From: M3007 sp031425035
GTDB taxonomy: Bacteria; Bacteroidota; Bacteroidia; Chitinophagales; Saprospiraceae
Direction: 5' to 3'
Length of the DNA stretch: 64,000 nt
Assembly (NCBI GenBank): GCA_031425035.1
Contig: JANPIN010000109.1
Location: 62,001-126,000 of the forward strand
Within the stretch, counting starts at the first letter, position 1; each line of letters starts with the position of its first letter. This document shows, piece after piece, positions 7,880 to 15,021 of the stretch. Both the position numbers and the translations under genes were made by a program. A model generated the notes under the pieces. The model worked only from the letters and a program-made list of their open reading frames with translations, searched no databases and was not told where the DNA came from.

Positions 7880-8179
7880 TCAGTTAGTGTCTGAGTCTGA
7901 AATGGAATGCGGTAAATGCATTCGATTCTTTAGCCAGCCAGCCAAATGCTTTAGCATTTGTATGAATTGTATCTCAGTTAGCGATACTTCAAACAAGGTC
8001 TGGAGCGAGGGCTTTAAAGCGATTTTATACGGAGCGCCTCCGGGCACATCTTCTCCAGCGTAATAGCCCACAACTAAGTCGGCAAGCAAATCGCTGACAA
8101 CATCGCGCGGCGAAAAGACTAAGGTGGTTTGCCCAGATAAAAGCGGAATGGTAATCTCATGGTGTTTAGCGTTGAACAT
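7880..8179 (-). CDS. Hypothetical protein, 99 aa
   Basis: The frame encodes MFNAKHHEITIPLLSGQTTL..., a small soluble protein with a central region LALKPSLQTLFEVSLTE-like (ALKPSLQTLFEVSLTEIQF) and no signal or membrane segment. I do not recognise it. It is the last gene of the leftward run, 105 bp after the GIY-YIG-like gene, and ends at the bidirectional terminator. Codon use and start fit a real gene. Confidence 0.6.
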   Translation of the reverse strand: MFNAKHHEITIPLLSGQTTLVFSPRDVVSDLLADLVVGYYAGEDVPGGAPYKIALKPSLQTLFEVSLTEIQFIQMLKHLAGWLKNRMHLPHSISDSDTN

Positions 8180-8284
8180 TTTGAAATTGTGTGGAGGGTA
8201 AGTAGATCAAATAGCATGATAAGGGAAGTAGACTTATTTCATAGGCTGGCAGGGAGGGTTGGAGGGTGAGGAGATGCATGTGAG

Positions 8285-8866
8285 TTAAGAATGCCCGAAG
8301 ATTAAAACCAATAGCGCCACAGTCTGCCACAGCGCCCATTTAAAAGCGCAAAAGAAGCCGTACAGTGTGGTGAATTGAAAAATGCTTATCAAGGTGACCG
8401 TAAAGCATAGGTCGAAGGGTACAGGGTGAAATACGGCAGCCGCTACGGCCATTACGGTTATCGGTCCGGCTTGAAAGTACATCCCCAGGCAAAGCACGAT
8501 GGCCCCTGCGAAAACATTATACTGCGCAAAGAATTCAGTCCACCCGGACGCGCCTTTAAACTTGTCCGTTCGAAAGTAATTATGTAGGCAATGAACCAAC
8601 TTTTCCACCCGGTACGGGGCGAAGGTTGGCATTACCCAGACCTGCCGAAGCCTCACTTTCCTACCGGTCACCTCCTGAATAGAGCGTGAAATGCACCGAA
8701 GCCGCTCCAGCCCCGTTTTGTCCTTGACCCCTACCTTCCCGACTGGTTTCAAATTTTTACGTCCCTTTTCCCATTCCATATCCGAAACTACATAGACAAA
8801 CCCTATACCCAGGAACTTCAGGTAGCTAAAGAGCAGTTGCCGTGCCGTTGGGAAATTACGTGTCAT
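8285..8866 (-). CDS. GIY-YIG-like nuclease domain fused to membrane segments
   Basis: Residues ~18-125 follow the order of a GIY-YIG/T5orf172-type domain: GFVYVVSD (the GIY strand), KVGVKDKTGLERLR (YIG strand and Arg helix), APYRVEKLVHCLHNYF (Glu/His helix) and GASGWTEFF (closing motif). The rest (residues ~125-193) holds two to three hydrophobic segments (FAGAIVLCLGMYF, ITVMAVAAAVF, LCFTVTLISIFQF, WQTVALLVLIF), so the protein should be anchored in the inner membrane with the nuclease-like part in the cytoplasm. Its ATG overlaps the upstream stop (TAATG at 8864-8868), indicating translational coupling to the 533-residue membrane protein. The domain call is by motif order only. Confidence 0.6.
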   Translation of the reverse strand: MTRNFPTARQLLFSYLKFLGIGFVYVVSDMEWEKGRKNLKPVGKVGVKDKTGLERLRCISRSIQEVTGRKVRLRQVWVMPTFAPYRVEKLVHCLHNYFRTDKFKGASGWTEFFAQYNVFAGAIVLCLGMYFQAGPITVMAVAAAVFHPVPFDLCFTVTLISIFQFTTLYGFFCAFKWALWQTVALLVLIFGHS

Positions 8867-10467
8867 TAAGCGCTTATCTTTTTGTATTTCCGAACCGGCG
8901 CCGCTACCTCGACTTCGTTAGCCGATGGCGCATTCGGAACAATCCAATTGGTAACCTTCGCCGCAAACCACAGGATAGGTGCCCATAGTAGCAGCGTCAG
9001 CCAGATATTCAAGCCCAGCCATACAATCCACATGAAACTGTTGATCAGCAGAACCAAGGCCACTATCCAGCAAAGGACGATCAACCCGCCTGCAGCATTC
9101 GAATGAGCCTTGCGGAACAGGTCGCCCAAAAACGTTATTCCGTAGAGCGATTGTACCGTTTCTCCGGATGCGGTTTTGGCGATGTACCACAGGTAACCGC
9201 CGACACCTACGATCAACAGTAGAACGGCTGTAAAGCACCACATGACGAATTCCCAGATCGGTTTTATAGCGGACCACAGTGCGGCTTTCCAATGCGTAAT
9301 CGTTTCCTTGGACCTATCAAGCTTTTCGGCGATGGCCATGCTATCCAATGTCAGGCTTTCGGTGTCTGAAGCTGTCTGAACCGTGCTTTGAACCAGATTC
9401 GGACGCATGAAGTGTTGCACTTCTTCGCGGCTTGCCTTGCTGCTGGGTAGTGACTGATCAGCGTTCGCACTGCTACCCGTCGGCTTCGCTGTTGGCGGTT
9501 CCGGGCGAATAACCTGAGCCTGAGCATCTGCCGGACCTTTAACCGTAATGGCCACGAGGCTGCCGGCATTGCTTTCGTCCGTGAAGTAGTCGCCATGGGT
9601 GAGCAGGTAACTATACGGTTTTTGTCCGTCTCCATTCCGGACAAGGACAGCCTTTTGAAAGTGGAATTTTACGCCCCCTTTCGGAGAATCCTTTTCGTAC
9701 CGGACTTCGCCTAAATACTGCTTGACCTGCGCGGACTTTTGCGCGGACAAAGTGACGGACAGCAGGGTAAAAAACAGCGGCAAAAGACACTGCAACGATT
9801 TCAACCAGGCGACCGCCTTGTCCGGCGCCAACTCCATTTTTGCCTGCGGTGCCCAGTATCGATATTCTTTCATTGCTTTTTCACGATAGGTTAAATAATG
9901 CTCCCAACTTTCGGTCGGGTAGTCGAAACCTTGCGGGTCGATCGGCTCCCAGTCTATCGGCCAGAACTCAGGCTTGCTCCGATCAAACGGCCGTTCCTTG
10001 CCCGGTTCCGTCAAGATGAACCCTTGCGGGTTGCGGTACTGTATGCAGAGTAACCAACCCGGCCGAATGCCTGACATTGCCTTGATAAACCGGTCACGAT
10101 ATAGGCCCCGGTCTTCCTGCTCAAATTCGGTGAAAATGGGCTGGTCAGGATAGATCGGGTTAGTGGCTTCAAGTAACTTTTGCCCTTCCAGACTGTCACC
10201 CAAAAGCACTCGGGGCGTGGATATTTTATCGTTCACTTTGAACATAACTCCTAAAAAAGCATACACAATTGTCGTCACAAGAATGATCGTTGCACCGATG
10301 GTCATAATAGACCAAAACTTGGTAGACACGCCCAACCAAGCCTCTTCATCGCCGAACATGAACACCCAGCAAAGGCCAATTAGAATGATAGCCGCCATGA
10401 TCTGACCAACCAACAGGAAGGAAAGACGGGGTAGCGTTCTGATAGTAAGGACGTTTTGAGCGTTCAT
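8866..10467 (-). CDS. Multi-pass membrane protein of unknown function, 533 aa
   Basis: Two helices at ~14-38 and ~51-74 are followed by a cytoplasmic-looking region, then a segment at ~222-243 (LQCLLPLFFTLLSVTLSAQ) that looks like an internal signal peptide with a TLSAQ cleavage site. A ~150-residue stretch follows that could lie in the periplasm (KQYLGEVRYEKDSPKGGVKF), and three or more helices end the protein (~398-510), with a basic tail KYKKISA. I do not recognise the family. The build suggests a fusion of an N-terminal membrane piece with a secreted-type part. It is the second-to-last coupled gene of the leftward operon under the palindrome-controlled promoter. Confidence 0.7.
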   Translation of the reverse strand: MNAQNVLTIRTLPRLSFLLVGQIMAAIILIGLCWVFMFGDEEAWLGVSTKFWSIMTIGATIILVTTIVYAFLGVMFKVNDKISTPRVLLGDSLEGQKLLEATNPIYPDQPIFTEFEQEDRGLYRDRFIKAMSGIRPGWLLCIQYRNPQGFILTEPGKERPFDRSKPEFWPIDWEPIDPQGFDYPTESWEHYLTYREKAMKEYRYWAPQAKMELAPDKAVAWLKSLQCLLPLFFTLLSVTLSAQKSAQVKQYLGEVRYEKDSPKGGVKFHFQKAVLVRNGDGQKPYSYLLTHGDYFTDESNAGSLVAITVKGPADAQAQVIRPEPPTAKPTGSSANADQSLPSSKASREEVQHFMRPNLVQSTVQTASDTESLTLDSMAIAEKLDRSKETITHWKAALWSAIKPIWEFVMWCFTAVLLLIVGVGGYLWYIAKTASGETVQSLYGITFLGDLFRKAHSNAAGGLIVLCWIVALVLLINSFMWIVWLGLNIWLTLLLWAPILWFAAKVTNWIVPNAPSANEVEVAAPVRKYKKISA

Positions 10468-10513
10468 AACTGCTTGATTTAGAAATGTAAGAGGTGTACT
10501 ACACCGAAAAACC

Positions 10514-10825
10514 CTATTTTTTTCGAGCCACTACCCCGGACAAGAGTAGGGCGGCAAAGTCCCGCTTGACCATCGTTTCCCCGTACCCCTCATGCCCCAG
10601 CAAATACACGATGTCAGCTTGCTTGATTCCGTCTTCCATAAGCGACTTGACGCGCATTGCCCGCTGCTCATTCACAGACTTGACGCCATACTTTGTATGC
10701 TCCCGCAGTAGCAGCAGCAGTTCCCAACTGGTCAGGGCAGCAGTTGCCGGCGCCGCAGTGGTTACCCATTCAAATACGCCTTCGCCGCGTTCAACTAGTT
10801 TGCCATCTCCAGGTGTCAGTGCCAT
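10514..10825 (-). CDS. Small protein with HTH-like C-terminus
   Basis: The 103-residue protein (MALTPGDGKLVERGEGVFEW...) has a C-terminal segment RVKSLMEDGIKQADIVYLLG followed by EGYGETMVKRDFAALL that looks like a recombinase-type helix-turn-helix. Its start overlaps the end of the upstream 225-residue gene by 10 nt. The function is unknown; it could bind the operon's own DNA or act as a structural partner. Confidence 0.6.
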   Translation of the reverse strand: MALTPGDGKLVERGEGVFEWVTTAAPATAALTSWELLLLLREHTKYGVKSVNEQRAMRVKSLMEDGIKQADIVYLLGHEGYGETMVKRDFAALLLSGVVARKK

Positions 10826-11493
10826 ATCACTTTTACGAGTTTACTGTCTCTTACGAGCCATATTGAAGCTGTTGCCATCAGGCAAATGAATGCAGCTAAG
10901 AAGCCGACGAAAGCATGATTCAGATCAGGGCTGTCTTTCATAAAGGCCTGATAGTGGACAAACCCAGCGCCGATATACACCACTGTCGCAAGCCAGCAGG
11001 CCCCTAGGGAGGTACCCTCCAGTTCCGAAGCATGGGCCGCGAACAGCACGCCAACGATTACGGCGCACACGAAGCCGCCGGCAATCAAGCCTTCGCCATG
11101 GGGGGAAAGGGTGTGCAGACCGTTGGCGATCAAGCCCGAATGTGCGATGCAAACACCGATCATCGTCCAACGGAATGCCTTTGCGGGCGGGACCGTTTTA
11201 ACCCGGCAAACCCATATAGAATTCGCCGGGGTTGAGTTAATAGATTGAGTGCTCGCTTCCTTTTTTGTCCGTGCGGGAATTGATTTAACCGGACTTAAAA
11301 TCCGGCTTTCGTTGTCTTCAGGTTGTCCGTCTTTTGAAATCAAAGCAGTGTATTCGTCCGGTTTTGGAACGTCCTTTTTGCGCCACTTCCTGTCCGGAAA
11401 AATCCGGCGAAATTGCCTGCCGACATTGTCCGCATCCTTGCATGTTTCGCGGCAGATTTCAATCCATGTCCGTTTTTTTGTTTGTCCGTTCAT
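10816..11493 (-). CDS. Four-helix membrane protein with basic cytoplasmic N-terminus
   Basis: The first ~100 residues are basic and soluble (MNGQTKKRTWIEICRETCKD, FRRIFPDRKWRKKDVPKPDE). Four hydrophobic segments follow (about residues 108-128, 132-152, 160-180, 190-212). No known family is recognised. It is the first gene of the leftward operon; the ATG is 5 nt after a TAATATTG -7 box, so the transcript is likely leaderless. It overlaps the next gene by 10 nt. Confidence 0.65.
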   Translation of the reverse strand: MNGQTKKRTWIEICRETCKDADNVGRQFRRIFPDRKWRKKDVPKPDEYTALISKDGQPEDNESRILSPVKSIPARTKKEASTQSINSTPANSIWVCRVKTVPPAKAFRWTMIGVCIAHSGLIANGLHTLSPHGEGLIAGGFVCAVIVGVLFAAHASELEGTSLGACWLATVVYIGAGFVHYQAFMKDSPDLNHAFVGFLAAFICLMATASIWLVRDSKLVKVIWH

Positions 11494-11497
11494 GGTG

Positions 11498-11529
11498 CAA
11501 TATTAGTGAAAGTACTTTCACTAAAACAA
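11498..11529 (-). promoter_or_regulatory. Leftward promoter of the membrane operon with perfect palindrome
   Basis: On the minus strand TTG (11529-11527), a 21-nt spacer and TAATATTG (11505-11498) match -33/-7 boxes. The spacer is almost entirely a perfect 22-bp palindrome (11503-11524, core AGTGAAAGTACTTTCACT), an obvious operator. Confidence 0.65.
11503..11524. promoter_or_regulatory. Operator O1, perfect 22-bp palindrome
   Basis: The core AGTGAAAGTACTTTCACT extends by two paired bases on each side. It lies between -33 and -7 of the leftward promoter. A related half-perfect copy is at 11547-11562. Confidence 0.7.
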
Positions 11530-11544
11530 GGCCAAAACCAATTA

Positions 11545-11576
11545 TTGTGAAAATACTTTCACTTCCACTACTTTTG
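11545..11576 (+). promoter_or_regulatory. Rightward promoter with operator O2
   Basis: TTG (11545-11547), 21 nt, TACTTTTG (11569-11576), then five bases to the ATG at 11582. The spacer holds GTGAAAATACTTTCAC (11547-11562), an imperfect copy of O1. The layout mirrors the leftward promoter. Confidence 0.7.
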
Positions 11577-11581
11577 CCAAT

Positions 11582-11893
11582 ATGAAAGACGGAAAACACC
11601 TTACCCCCGCCGAGGCGTGGGCCGATTTTTGGGAGAATGTAGCCAAGAACATGAAGCCACGGCCCAACGAATTGAATGTTGCAAACCGAACTGCAAAGGG
11701 TATGGTGTCTATTGATGGGAAGGTTATCGCGTTAGGGCGAGGCCGGATTAAGACTCTGTTGGACAAATACGCGCCTGGCCAATACGAGTTGCATACCTTC
11801 TTTGTTAAGGTGGTAAACCACCCCTCCGCCCTCATTCCGGACACAAATCCGCCGGCCGGACAGAAAGGAGACGGACCAACGGGTGCTCTGTGA
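11582..11893 (+). CDS. Hypothetical element protein, 103 aa, tail encoded by repeat unit
   Basis: The protein begins MKDGKHLTPAEAWADFWENV and continues to HTFFVKVVNHPSALIP; it is basic and soluble and I do not recognise it. The ATG is 5 nt after a TACTTTTG box, so translation is probably leaderless. The last ~20 residues (IPDTNPPAGQKGDGPTGAL) are encoded by the first unit of the 58-bp array, so the array has either captured or created the gene end. Because it is transcribed from the operator-controlled divergent promoter towards the array, it is a candidate array-binding or regulatory protein; that is inference. Confidence 0.6.
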   Translation: MKDGKHLTPAEAWADFWENVAKNMKPRPNELNVANRTAKGMVSIDGKVIALGRGRIKTLLDKYAPGQYELHTFFVKVVNHPSALIPDTNPPAGQKGDGPTGAL

Positions 11894-12176
11894 GCTGGAC
11901 ACAAATCCGGGATATCCACACAAATCCGCCTGGCCATCGGTCGCCACGGATTCCGGACACAAATCCACGACCTGGACAGAAAGGCCAGCCACGAACCGCG
12001 CCTGCAGTTATCGGACACAAATCGAGGGGCTGCACAGATTCGATGACGCCCAACCGCGCCCGCGCTTTTCGGACTGAGCGTCGACGTGTGGACAGAGATC
12101 CGCGCCGGTATTCATGGCCCTCATTCCGGACACAAATCCGCCGGCCGGACAGAAAGGAGACGGACCAACGGGTGCT
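11828..12176. repeat. 58-bp-period repeat array with paired 12-bp boxes
   Basis: Six units begin at GGACACAAATCC-type boxes at 11839, 11897, 11955, 12013, 12071 and 12128 (spacing 58, 58, 58, 58, 57). Each unit has a second box 19 bp later (GGACAGAAAGG, CCACACAAATCC, GGACAGAGATCC and variants at 11858, 11916, 11974, 12032, 12090, 12147). The outer units are 60-bp identical (11828-11887 and 12117-12176), the inner ones degenerate. 58 is not a multiple of three and all frames are broken, so this is a DNA- or RNA-level structure, for instance an iteron-like binding array. Confidence 0.85.
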
Positions 12177-12440
12177 GTATTATTTCCCCTTAAAAAATTC
12201 CCTATCCAATTATCGGCTTGGAATATGCAAATAAATTCCATAAATTTTTCGCCTAATAGTTGAGGTAGGGACGTAAGCAAAAAGAACGTGTTTTGAATAT
12301 GCTAAAGAATAGCCGGTTTTCTTGCAATATTTCCAAAAGGTGCAACACATGTCATTTCCAAATCGGCACCCATATGGCTGATTTGACGTTATATTTGTAA
12401 CGTCTAACATATCGCCGTGAAATACATTGAGTAATCCTGA
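12177..12440. other. Noncoding stretch with promoter of the HEPN gene
   Basis: AT-rich, no credible gene. TATATTTG at 12390-12397 fits a -7 box 43 nt before the HEPN ATG; no clear -33 box is seen. Confidence 0.5.
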
Positions 12441-12881
12441 ATGAGAACAGTTGCGGAAATAAGGCACTTGTCGGACATGCGATTGGCGGAAGCGCAGGTT
12501 CTTTTGGCGAATGGTTTTCCACAAGGGGCTTACTATTTGGGCGGCTATGCCCTAGAATTGATGTTAAAAGCCCGAATTTGTCACCTGCTTTGTGTGGTGG
12601 ATTTTTATGAAAAAAGGCAGCGTGAAAACCGTAAGTCCTTTTGGACGCACGATTTGGATTCATTATTGACATTGTCGGGTCTTCGATCCAGTTTAGAAGA
12701 AGCGGGAGATCCGGCGCGAGGCGGCAACCGGAATCTTTTGAAAAACTGGAATTATGTGATTGCTTGGAGCGAAGAGTGCCGGTATGCGGATGACGTGAAC
12801 ATGCATAAATCGCAAAAATTCATTGATGCATTAACTAATCCAAGAAATGGAATACTCCCATGGTTAACGACACATTTTTGA
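12441..12881 (+). CDS. HEPN-domain protein
   Basis: The 146-residue protein reads as a HEPN helical bundle: RHLSDMRLAEAQVLLANGFP, QGAYYLGGYALELMLKARIC, then FWTHDLDSLLTLSGL and KNWNYVIAWSEECRY. This is the pattern of the small HEPN proteins that pair with nucleotidyltransferase or other antitoxins and sometimes act as RNases. The classical Rx4-6H motif is not clear: Arg in ECRYADD is followed by His eight residues later. The next gene starts before this one ends, suggesting a two-gene unit. A toxin or defence role is inference. Confidence 0.75.
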   Translation: MRTVAEIRHLSDMRLAEAQVLLANGFPQGAYYLGGYALELMLKARICHLLCVVDFYEKRQRENRKSFWTHDLDSLLTLSGLRSSLEEAGDPARGGNRNLLKNWNYVIAWSEECRYADDVNMHKSQKFIDALTNPRNGILPWLTTHF

Positions 12882-13177
12882 TCTTTTTACAGGACTTCCT
12901 GTGTGCTATGAATAAGCAGCAACACCGATACAAATCGGCGTGGCTACATCCTATTGATGACTTGACCGGCCGGCCTCGCTTCCGGCTATATGTACGAGCA
13001 GACGTGGAACTCGATTGCTGTAGTGATGAGTTTGACCTGATATTCGATGCTCTATATGATCGACGTGATATGGAACCTTTCAAGTACATTAGCGGCATTG
13101 TTGTACTGGACCGAAACAATCAACTCCACTGTCAAACGGAGGACATTAAGGTTTTCAATGAGGCAGAGGCTTGCTGA
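12860..13177 (+). CDS. Small acidic partner of the HEPN gene
   Basis: A 105-residue frame overlaps the HEPN gene by 22 nt; a second start at 12908 (MNKQQHRYKSAWLHPIDDLT) would give 89 residues and a 26-bp gap. The body (GRPRFRLYVRADVELDCCSD, FKYISGIVVLDRNNQLHC) is acidic and beta-rich in appearance, with no known family recognised. A strong terminator follows at once, so the pair forms its own unit. An antitoxin or partner role is inferred only from linkage. Confidence 0.6.
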   Translation: MVNDTFLIFLQDFLCAMNKQQHRYKSAWLHPIDDLTGRPRFRLYVRADVELDCCSDEFDLIFDALYDRRDMEPFKYISGIVVLDRNNQLHCQTEDIKVFNEAEAC

Positions 13178-13195
13178 TTTGTCCGGTAATATGTT

Positions 13196-13239
13196 AACAA
13201 AGCGGCCCGATACTGATGTCAGTATCGGGCCGCTTTGTT
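13196..13239. terminator. Strong terminator after the HEPN pair
   Basis: AAGCGGCCCGATACTGA and TCAGTATCGGGCCGCTT are perfectly paired around TG, ending in TTGTTG. The ~20-bp stem could stop transcription from both sides. Confidence 0.85.
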
Positions 13240-13267
13240 GTGACTACATGCAAATTCGGAATTTTGA

Positions 13268-13501
13268 TTAGCATATGGGCTTTGTATCGTGGTGATTGGA
13301 GTTTTCCGCATTAGCTATTTCTCTCGCAGCAACTTGCGCGATAAAAGTGATTGATAGCTGATCTGCTGCTGGCAACTCACCTGTAGGCACGTTTTCTGAA
13401 TCCAGATTAGCCCCGGTTACAGCGTCAATTGCAGCCTCTATGAGAAGCCCTATGAAGCGCTGCCTGGCATCTGCATCTGGCAGGGGTAAACGCTTAAGCA
13501 T
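13268..13501 (-). CDS. Hypothetical protein downstream of the repressor
   Basis: Starting at 13501 (MLKRLPLPDADARQRFIGLL) the protein has 77 residues and looks like a helical, acidic protein (EAAIDAVTGANLDSENVPTG, FIAQVAAREIANAE). A longer frame from 13600 would overlap the repressor gene and is not favoured. It lies 37 bp after the XRE gene and is probably co-transcribed. Function unknown. Confidence 0.55.
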   Translation of the reverse strand: MLKRLPLPDADARQRFIGLLIEAAIDAVTGANLDSENVPTGELPAADQLSITFIAQVAAREIANAENSNHHDTKPIC

Positions 13502-13538
13502 GTTGTCTCTGTTTTCGTAATTGTAAACTTGGCTTGTC

Positions 13539-14012
13539 CTATATGGCGCCTTGCACAATGTCCCGGAACACTGCAAAACGCCGGCCATCGGTACCGTCAA
13601 AGGCTGCCACGCCTTCCGCAGCTAGCGCACTGGCCACCGCTTCTATGTCCGGGAATTTCATGCCCCTACCCCGCATTGTCTCGCACATGGTCGGTAGATC
13701 GGCCCACACTCCGCCAAGGTAAACTCCGCTGTCTGTCTTGCCGATCTCTACGGCGACGAACACCACGCCGGTCGAAGGGTTGACCGTCAGCAATGATGGT
13801 AAATTAGGATAGCGGCTGGCAGCAAAAAGGTCGCAAACATCTACACCGAGAGCAGCGGCTATTTCGTGCAGGGTGTCAATGCCGGGCATTTTGGTATTGG
13901 TGACCCAGTGAGAAACAGCCATTTTAGATTTACCTAATTTTTCAGCGAGGCCCTTGCCAGTTTCGCCGCATTCGCTTAATACTTCTTTGAGCCGTAGGTA
14001 ATTCTTTTCCAT
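13539..14012 (-). CDS. XRE-family transcriptional repressor
   Basis: From the ATG at 14012 the 157-residue protein begins MEKNYLRLKEVLSECGETGK with a Cro/cI-type HTH (GLAEKLGKSKMAVSHWVTNT, TLHEIAAALGVDVCDLF). The C-terminal ~90 residues (VNPSTGVVFVAVEIGK...GVYLGGVWADLP...) are not a LexA-like peptidase as far as I can see and may serve in dimerisation. It is transcribed away from the DUF2693 gene across a 167-bp region with repeated GTAAACC/GGTTAAC-like boxes, the layout of a lysogeny-type switch. Confidence 0.85.
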   Translation of the reverse strand: MEKNYLRLKEVLSECGETGKGLAEKLGKSKMAVSHWVTNTKMPGIDTLHEIAAALGVDVCDLFAASRYPNLPSLLTVNPSTGVVFVAVEIGKTDSGVYLGGVWADLPTMCETMRGRGMKFPDIEAVASALAAEGVAAFDGTDGRRFAVFRDIVQGAI

Positions 14013-14110
14013 GTGTAAACTAATTTTTGAGGCAAAATAGGGGCAATAGCCCCAATAGTTATAAGAAATCAACCTTTTCCAAAATAAATACAACGATTGG
14101 TAAAAATAAA

Positions 14111-14159
14111 TTTGGCGATGTAAACCAATAGGTATATCTTTGTGTCAACATTGGTTAAC
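14111..14159 (+). promoter_or_regulatory. Early rightward promoter with inverted boxes
   Basis: TTTG (14111-14114) and TATCTTTG (14135-14142) are 20 nt apart. GTAAACCAAT (14120-14129, in the spacer) and ATTGGTTAAC (14150-14159) are inverted with 8 of 10 matching positions; GATTGGTAAAA, CGGTAAACAT and TGTAAACTAAT occur nearby. Likely sites for the adjacent XRE repressor. Confidence 0.6.
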
Positions 14160-14179
14160 AACGGTAAACATACAGCAAG

Positions 14180-14506
14180 ATGAACACCACTAAAATTTCC
14201 CGCTCCCAAGTAATGACCGCCGCCCACGCCATCCACCGTCAAGATGCCTCCCTCACCTGGAGCGCTTGCCAGTCCGCCGCTTGGAAGGCCGTTCGCCTCC
14301 GTGCCGCCCTTCGCGCCGGTGTTGCCGAATTTTCCTACACGAAAGAAAATGGCGAGCTGCGCCAGGCTACGGGCACCCTGAACGCCGCACACTTCCAATA
14401 CCAGAGCAAAGGTACCGATCGGGTAGAAAACCCGATGGTGATCAAATATTACGATCTCGCTGCCGGGGCTTTTCGATCCTGCCGGGTCGACCGGCTGGCA
14501 GCTTAA
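14180..14506 (+). CDS. DUF2693-like small protein
   Basis: The 108-residue protein has an N-terminal helical part (SQVMTAAHAIHRQDASLTWS) and a C-terminal SH3-like part with VAEFSYTKENGELRQATGTL, the pattern seen in DUF2693 proteins of Bacteroidota elements. It is the first gene right of the XRE repressor, in the position of an early gene. A GC-rich terminator follows. The family call rests on the KxxGxxRxAxGT pattern. Confidence 0.65.
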   Translation: MNTTKISRSQVMTAAHAIHRQDASLTWSACQSAAWKAVRLRAALRAGVAEFSYTKENGELRQATGTLNAAHFQYQSKGTDRVENPMVIKYYDLAAGAFRSCRVDRLAA

Positions 14507-14533
14507 GAATATCCTGCTGTTTATTGTTTTCGG

Positions 14534-14565
14534 CCGGGGCGACCGCAAGGCGCCCCGGTTTATTC
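14534..14565 (+). terminator. Terminator after the DUF2693-like gene
   Basis: CCGGGGCG (14534-14541) and CGCCCCGG (14551-14558) form an 8-bp stem with a 9-nt loop, followed by TTTATTCTCTT. Confidence 0.7.
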
Positions 14566-14597
14566 TCTTGATTGTTTCCACATAAATCTTTCCTGCC

Positions 14598-14822
14598 ATG
14601 TCTTCAACTGCCTTAACGCGGTCAGCCCAACCTATACCCTTCATGGAGCCGCCCGAAAACGAAACGCTCACTGAGCGCATGCGCCGTTACTGCCAGCTTT
14701 TCCGGCACCTCAATAAACTCTACTCGGAAGCAGCAAGCCACGAAGAGCGCCGCGCAATCAGTCACGTGCAAAGCGAAGTGTCAACCCGAATGCTCGAAGT
14801 CTCCCGATTCATAGCCTGCTAA
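14598..14822 (+). CDS. Small hypothetical helical protein, 74 aa
   Basis: The protein (MSSTALTRSAQPIPFMEPPE...) has a helical Arg-rich body, LTERMRRYCQLFRHLNKLYS and EERRAISHVQSEVSTRMLEV. I do not recognise it. It begins a run of four tightly packed small genes between 14.6 and 15.8 kb, typical of the early region of a small element. Confidence 0.55.
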   Translation: MSSTALTRSAQPIPFMEPPENETLTERMRRYCQLFRHLNKLYSEAASHEERRAISHVQSEVSTRMLEVSRFIAC

Positions 14823-14831
14823 ATCTAAAAC

Positions 14832-14999
14832 ATGAAAAAGCAAGATCGCTTAACCCGCCTTGTAATGGCCTGCCAAACGGCGCAAGATCGCGTGTTTGCC
14901 ACGTCCAAAACCGCCGCCAACTATGGCCATTTACTTAACCGCCTGTGGAGCCTGCTTAGCACCCTTAAATGCGAATTGGAGGTATTGTCGGCCAGCTAA
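14832..14999 (+). CDS. Tiny hypothetical protein, 55 aa
   Basis: The ATG at 14832, 9 bp after the previous stop, opens MKKQDRLTRLVMACQTAQDR and ends KCELEVLSAS at 14999. It is predicted all-helical and basic. It fits tightly between neighbours, which is the main support; no family recognised. Confidence 0.5.
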   Translation: MKKQDRLTRLVMACQTAQDRVFATSKTAANYGHLLNRLWSLLSTLKCELEVLSAS

Positions 15000-15021
15000 A
15001 AACAATCACAACGCAGAAGCA

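Noticed and set aside
11828..12176. CRISPR array
   Set aside because: Boxes are only 11-12 bp, paired at 19 bp, the unit ends are identical rather than unique spacers, and no cas genes exist in the window.
11542..12280. Several overlapping minus- and plus-strand ORFs across the 58-bp array, with repeated short peptide motifs (ICVRN, GGFVSG, DTNPR)
   Set aside because: The 58-bp period shifts the frame at each unit, so the peptides are by-products of DNA repeats.
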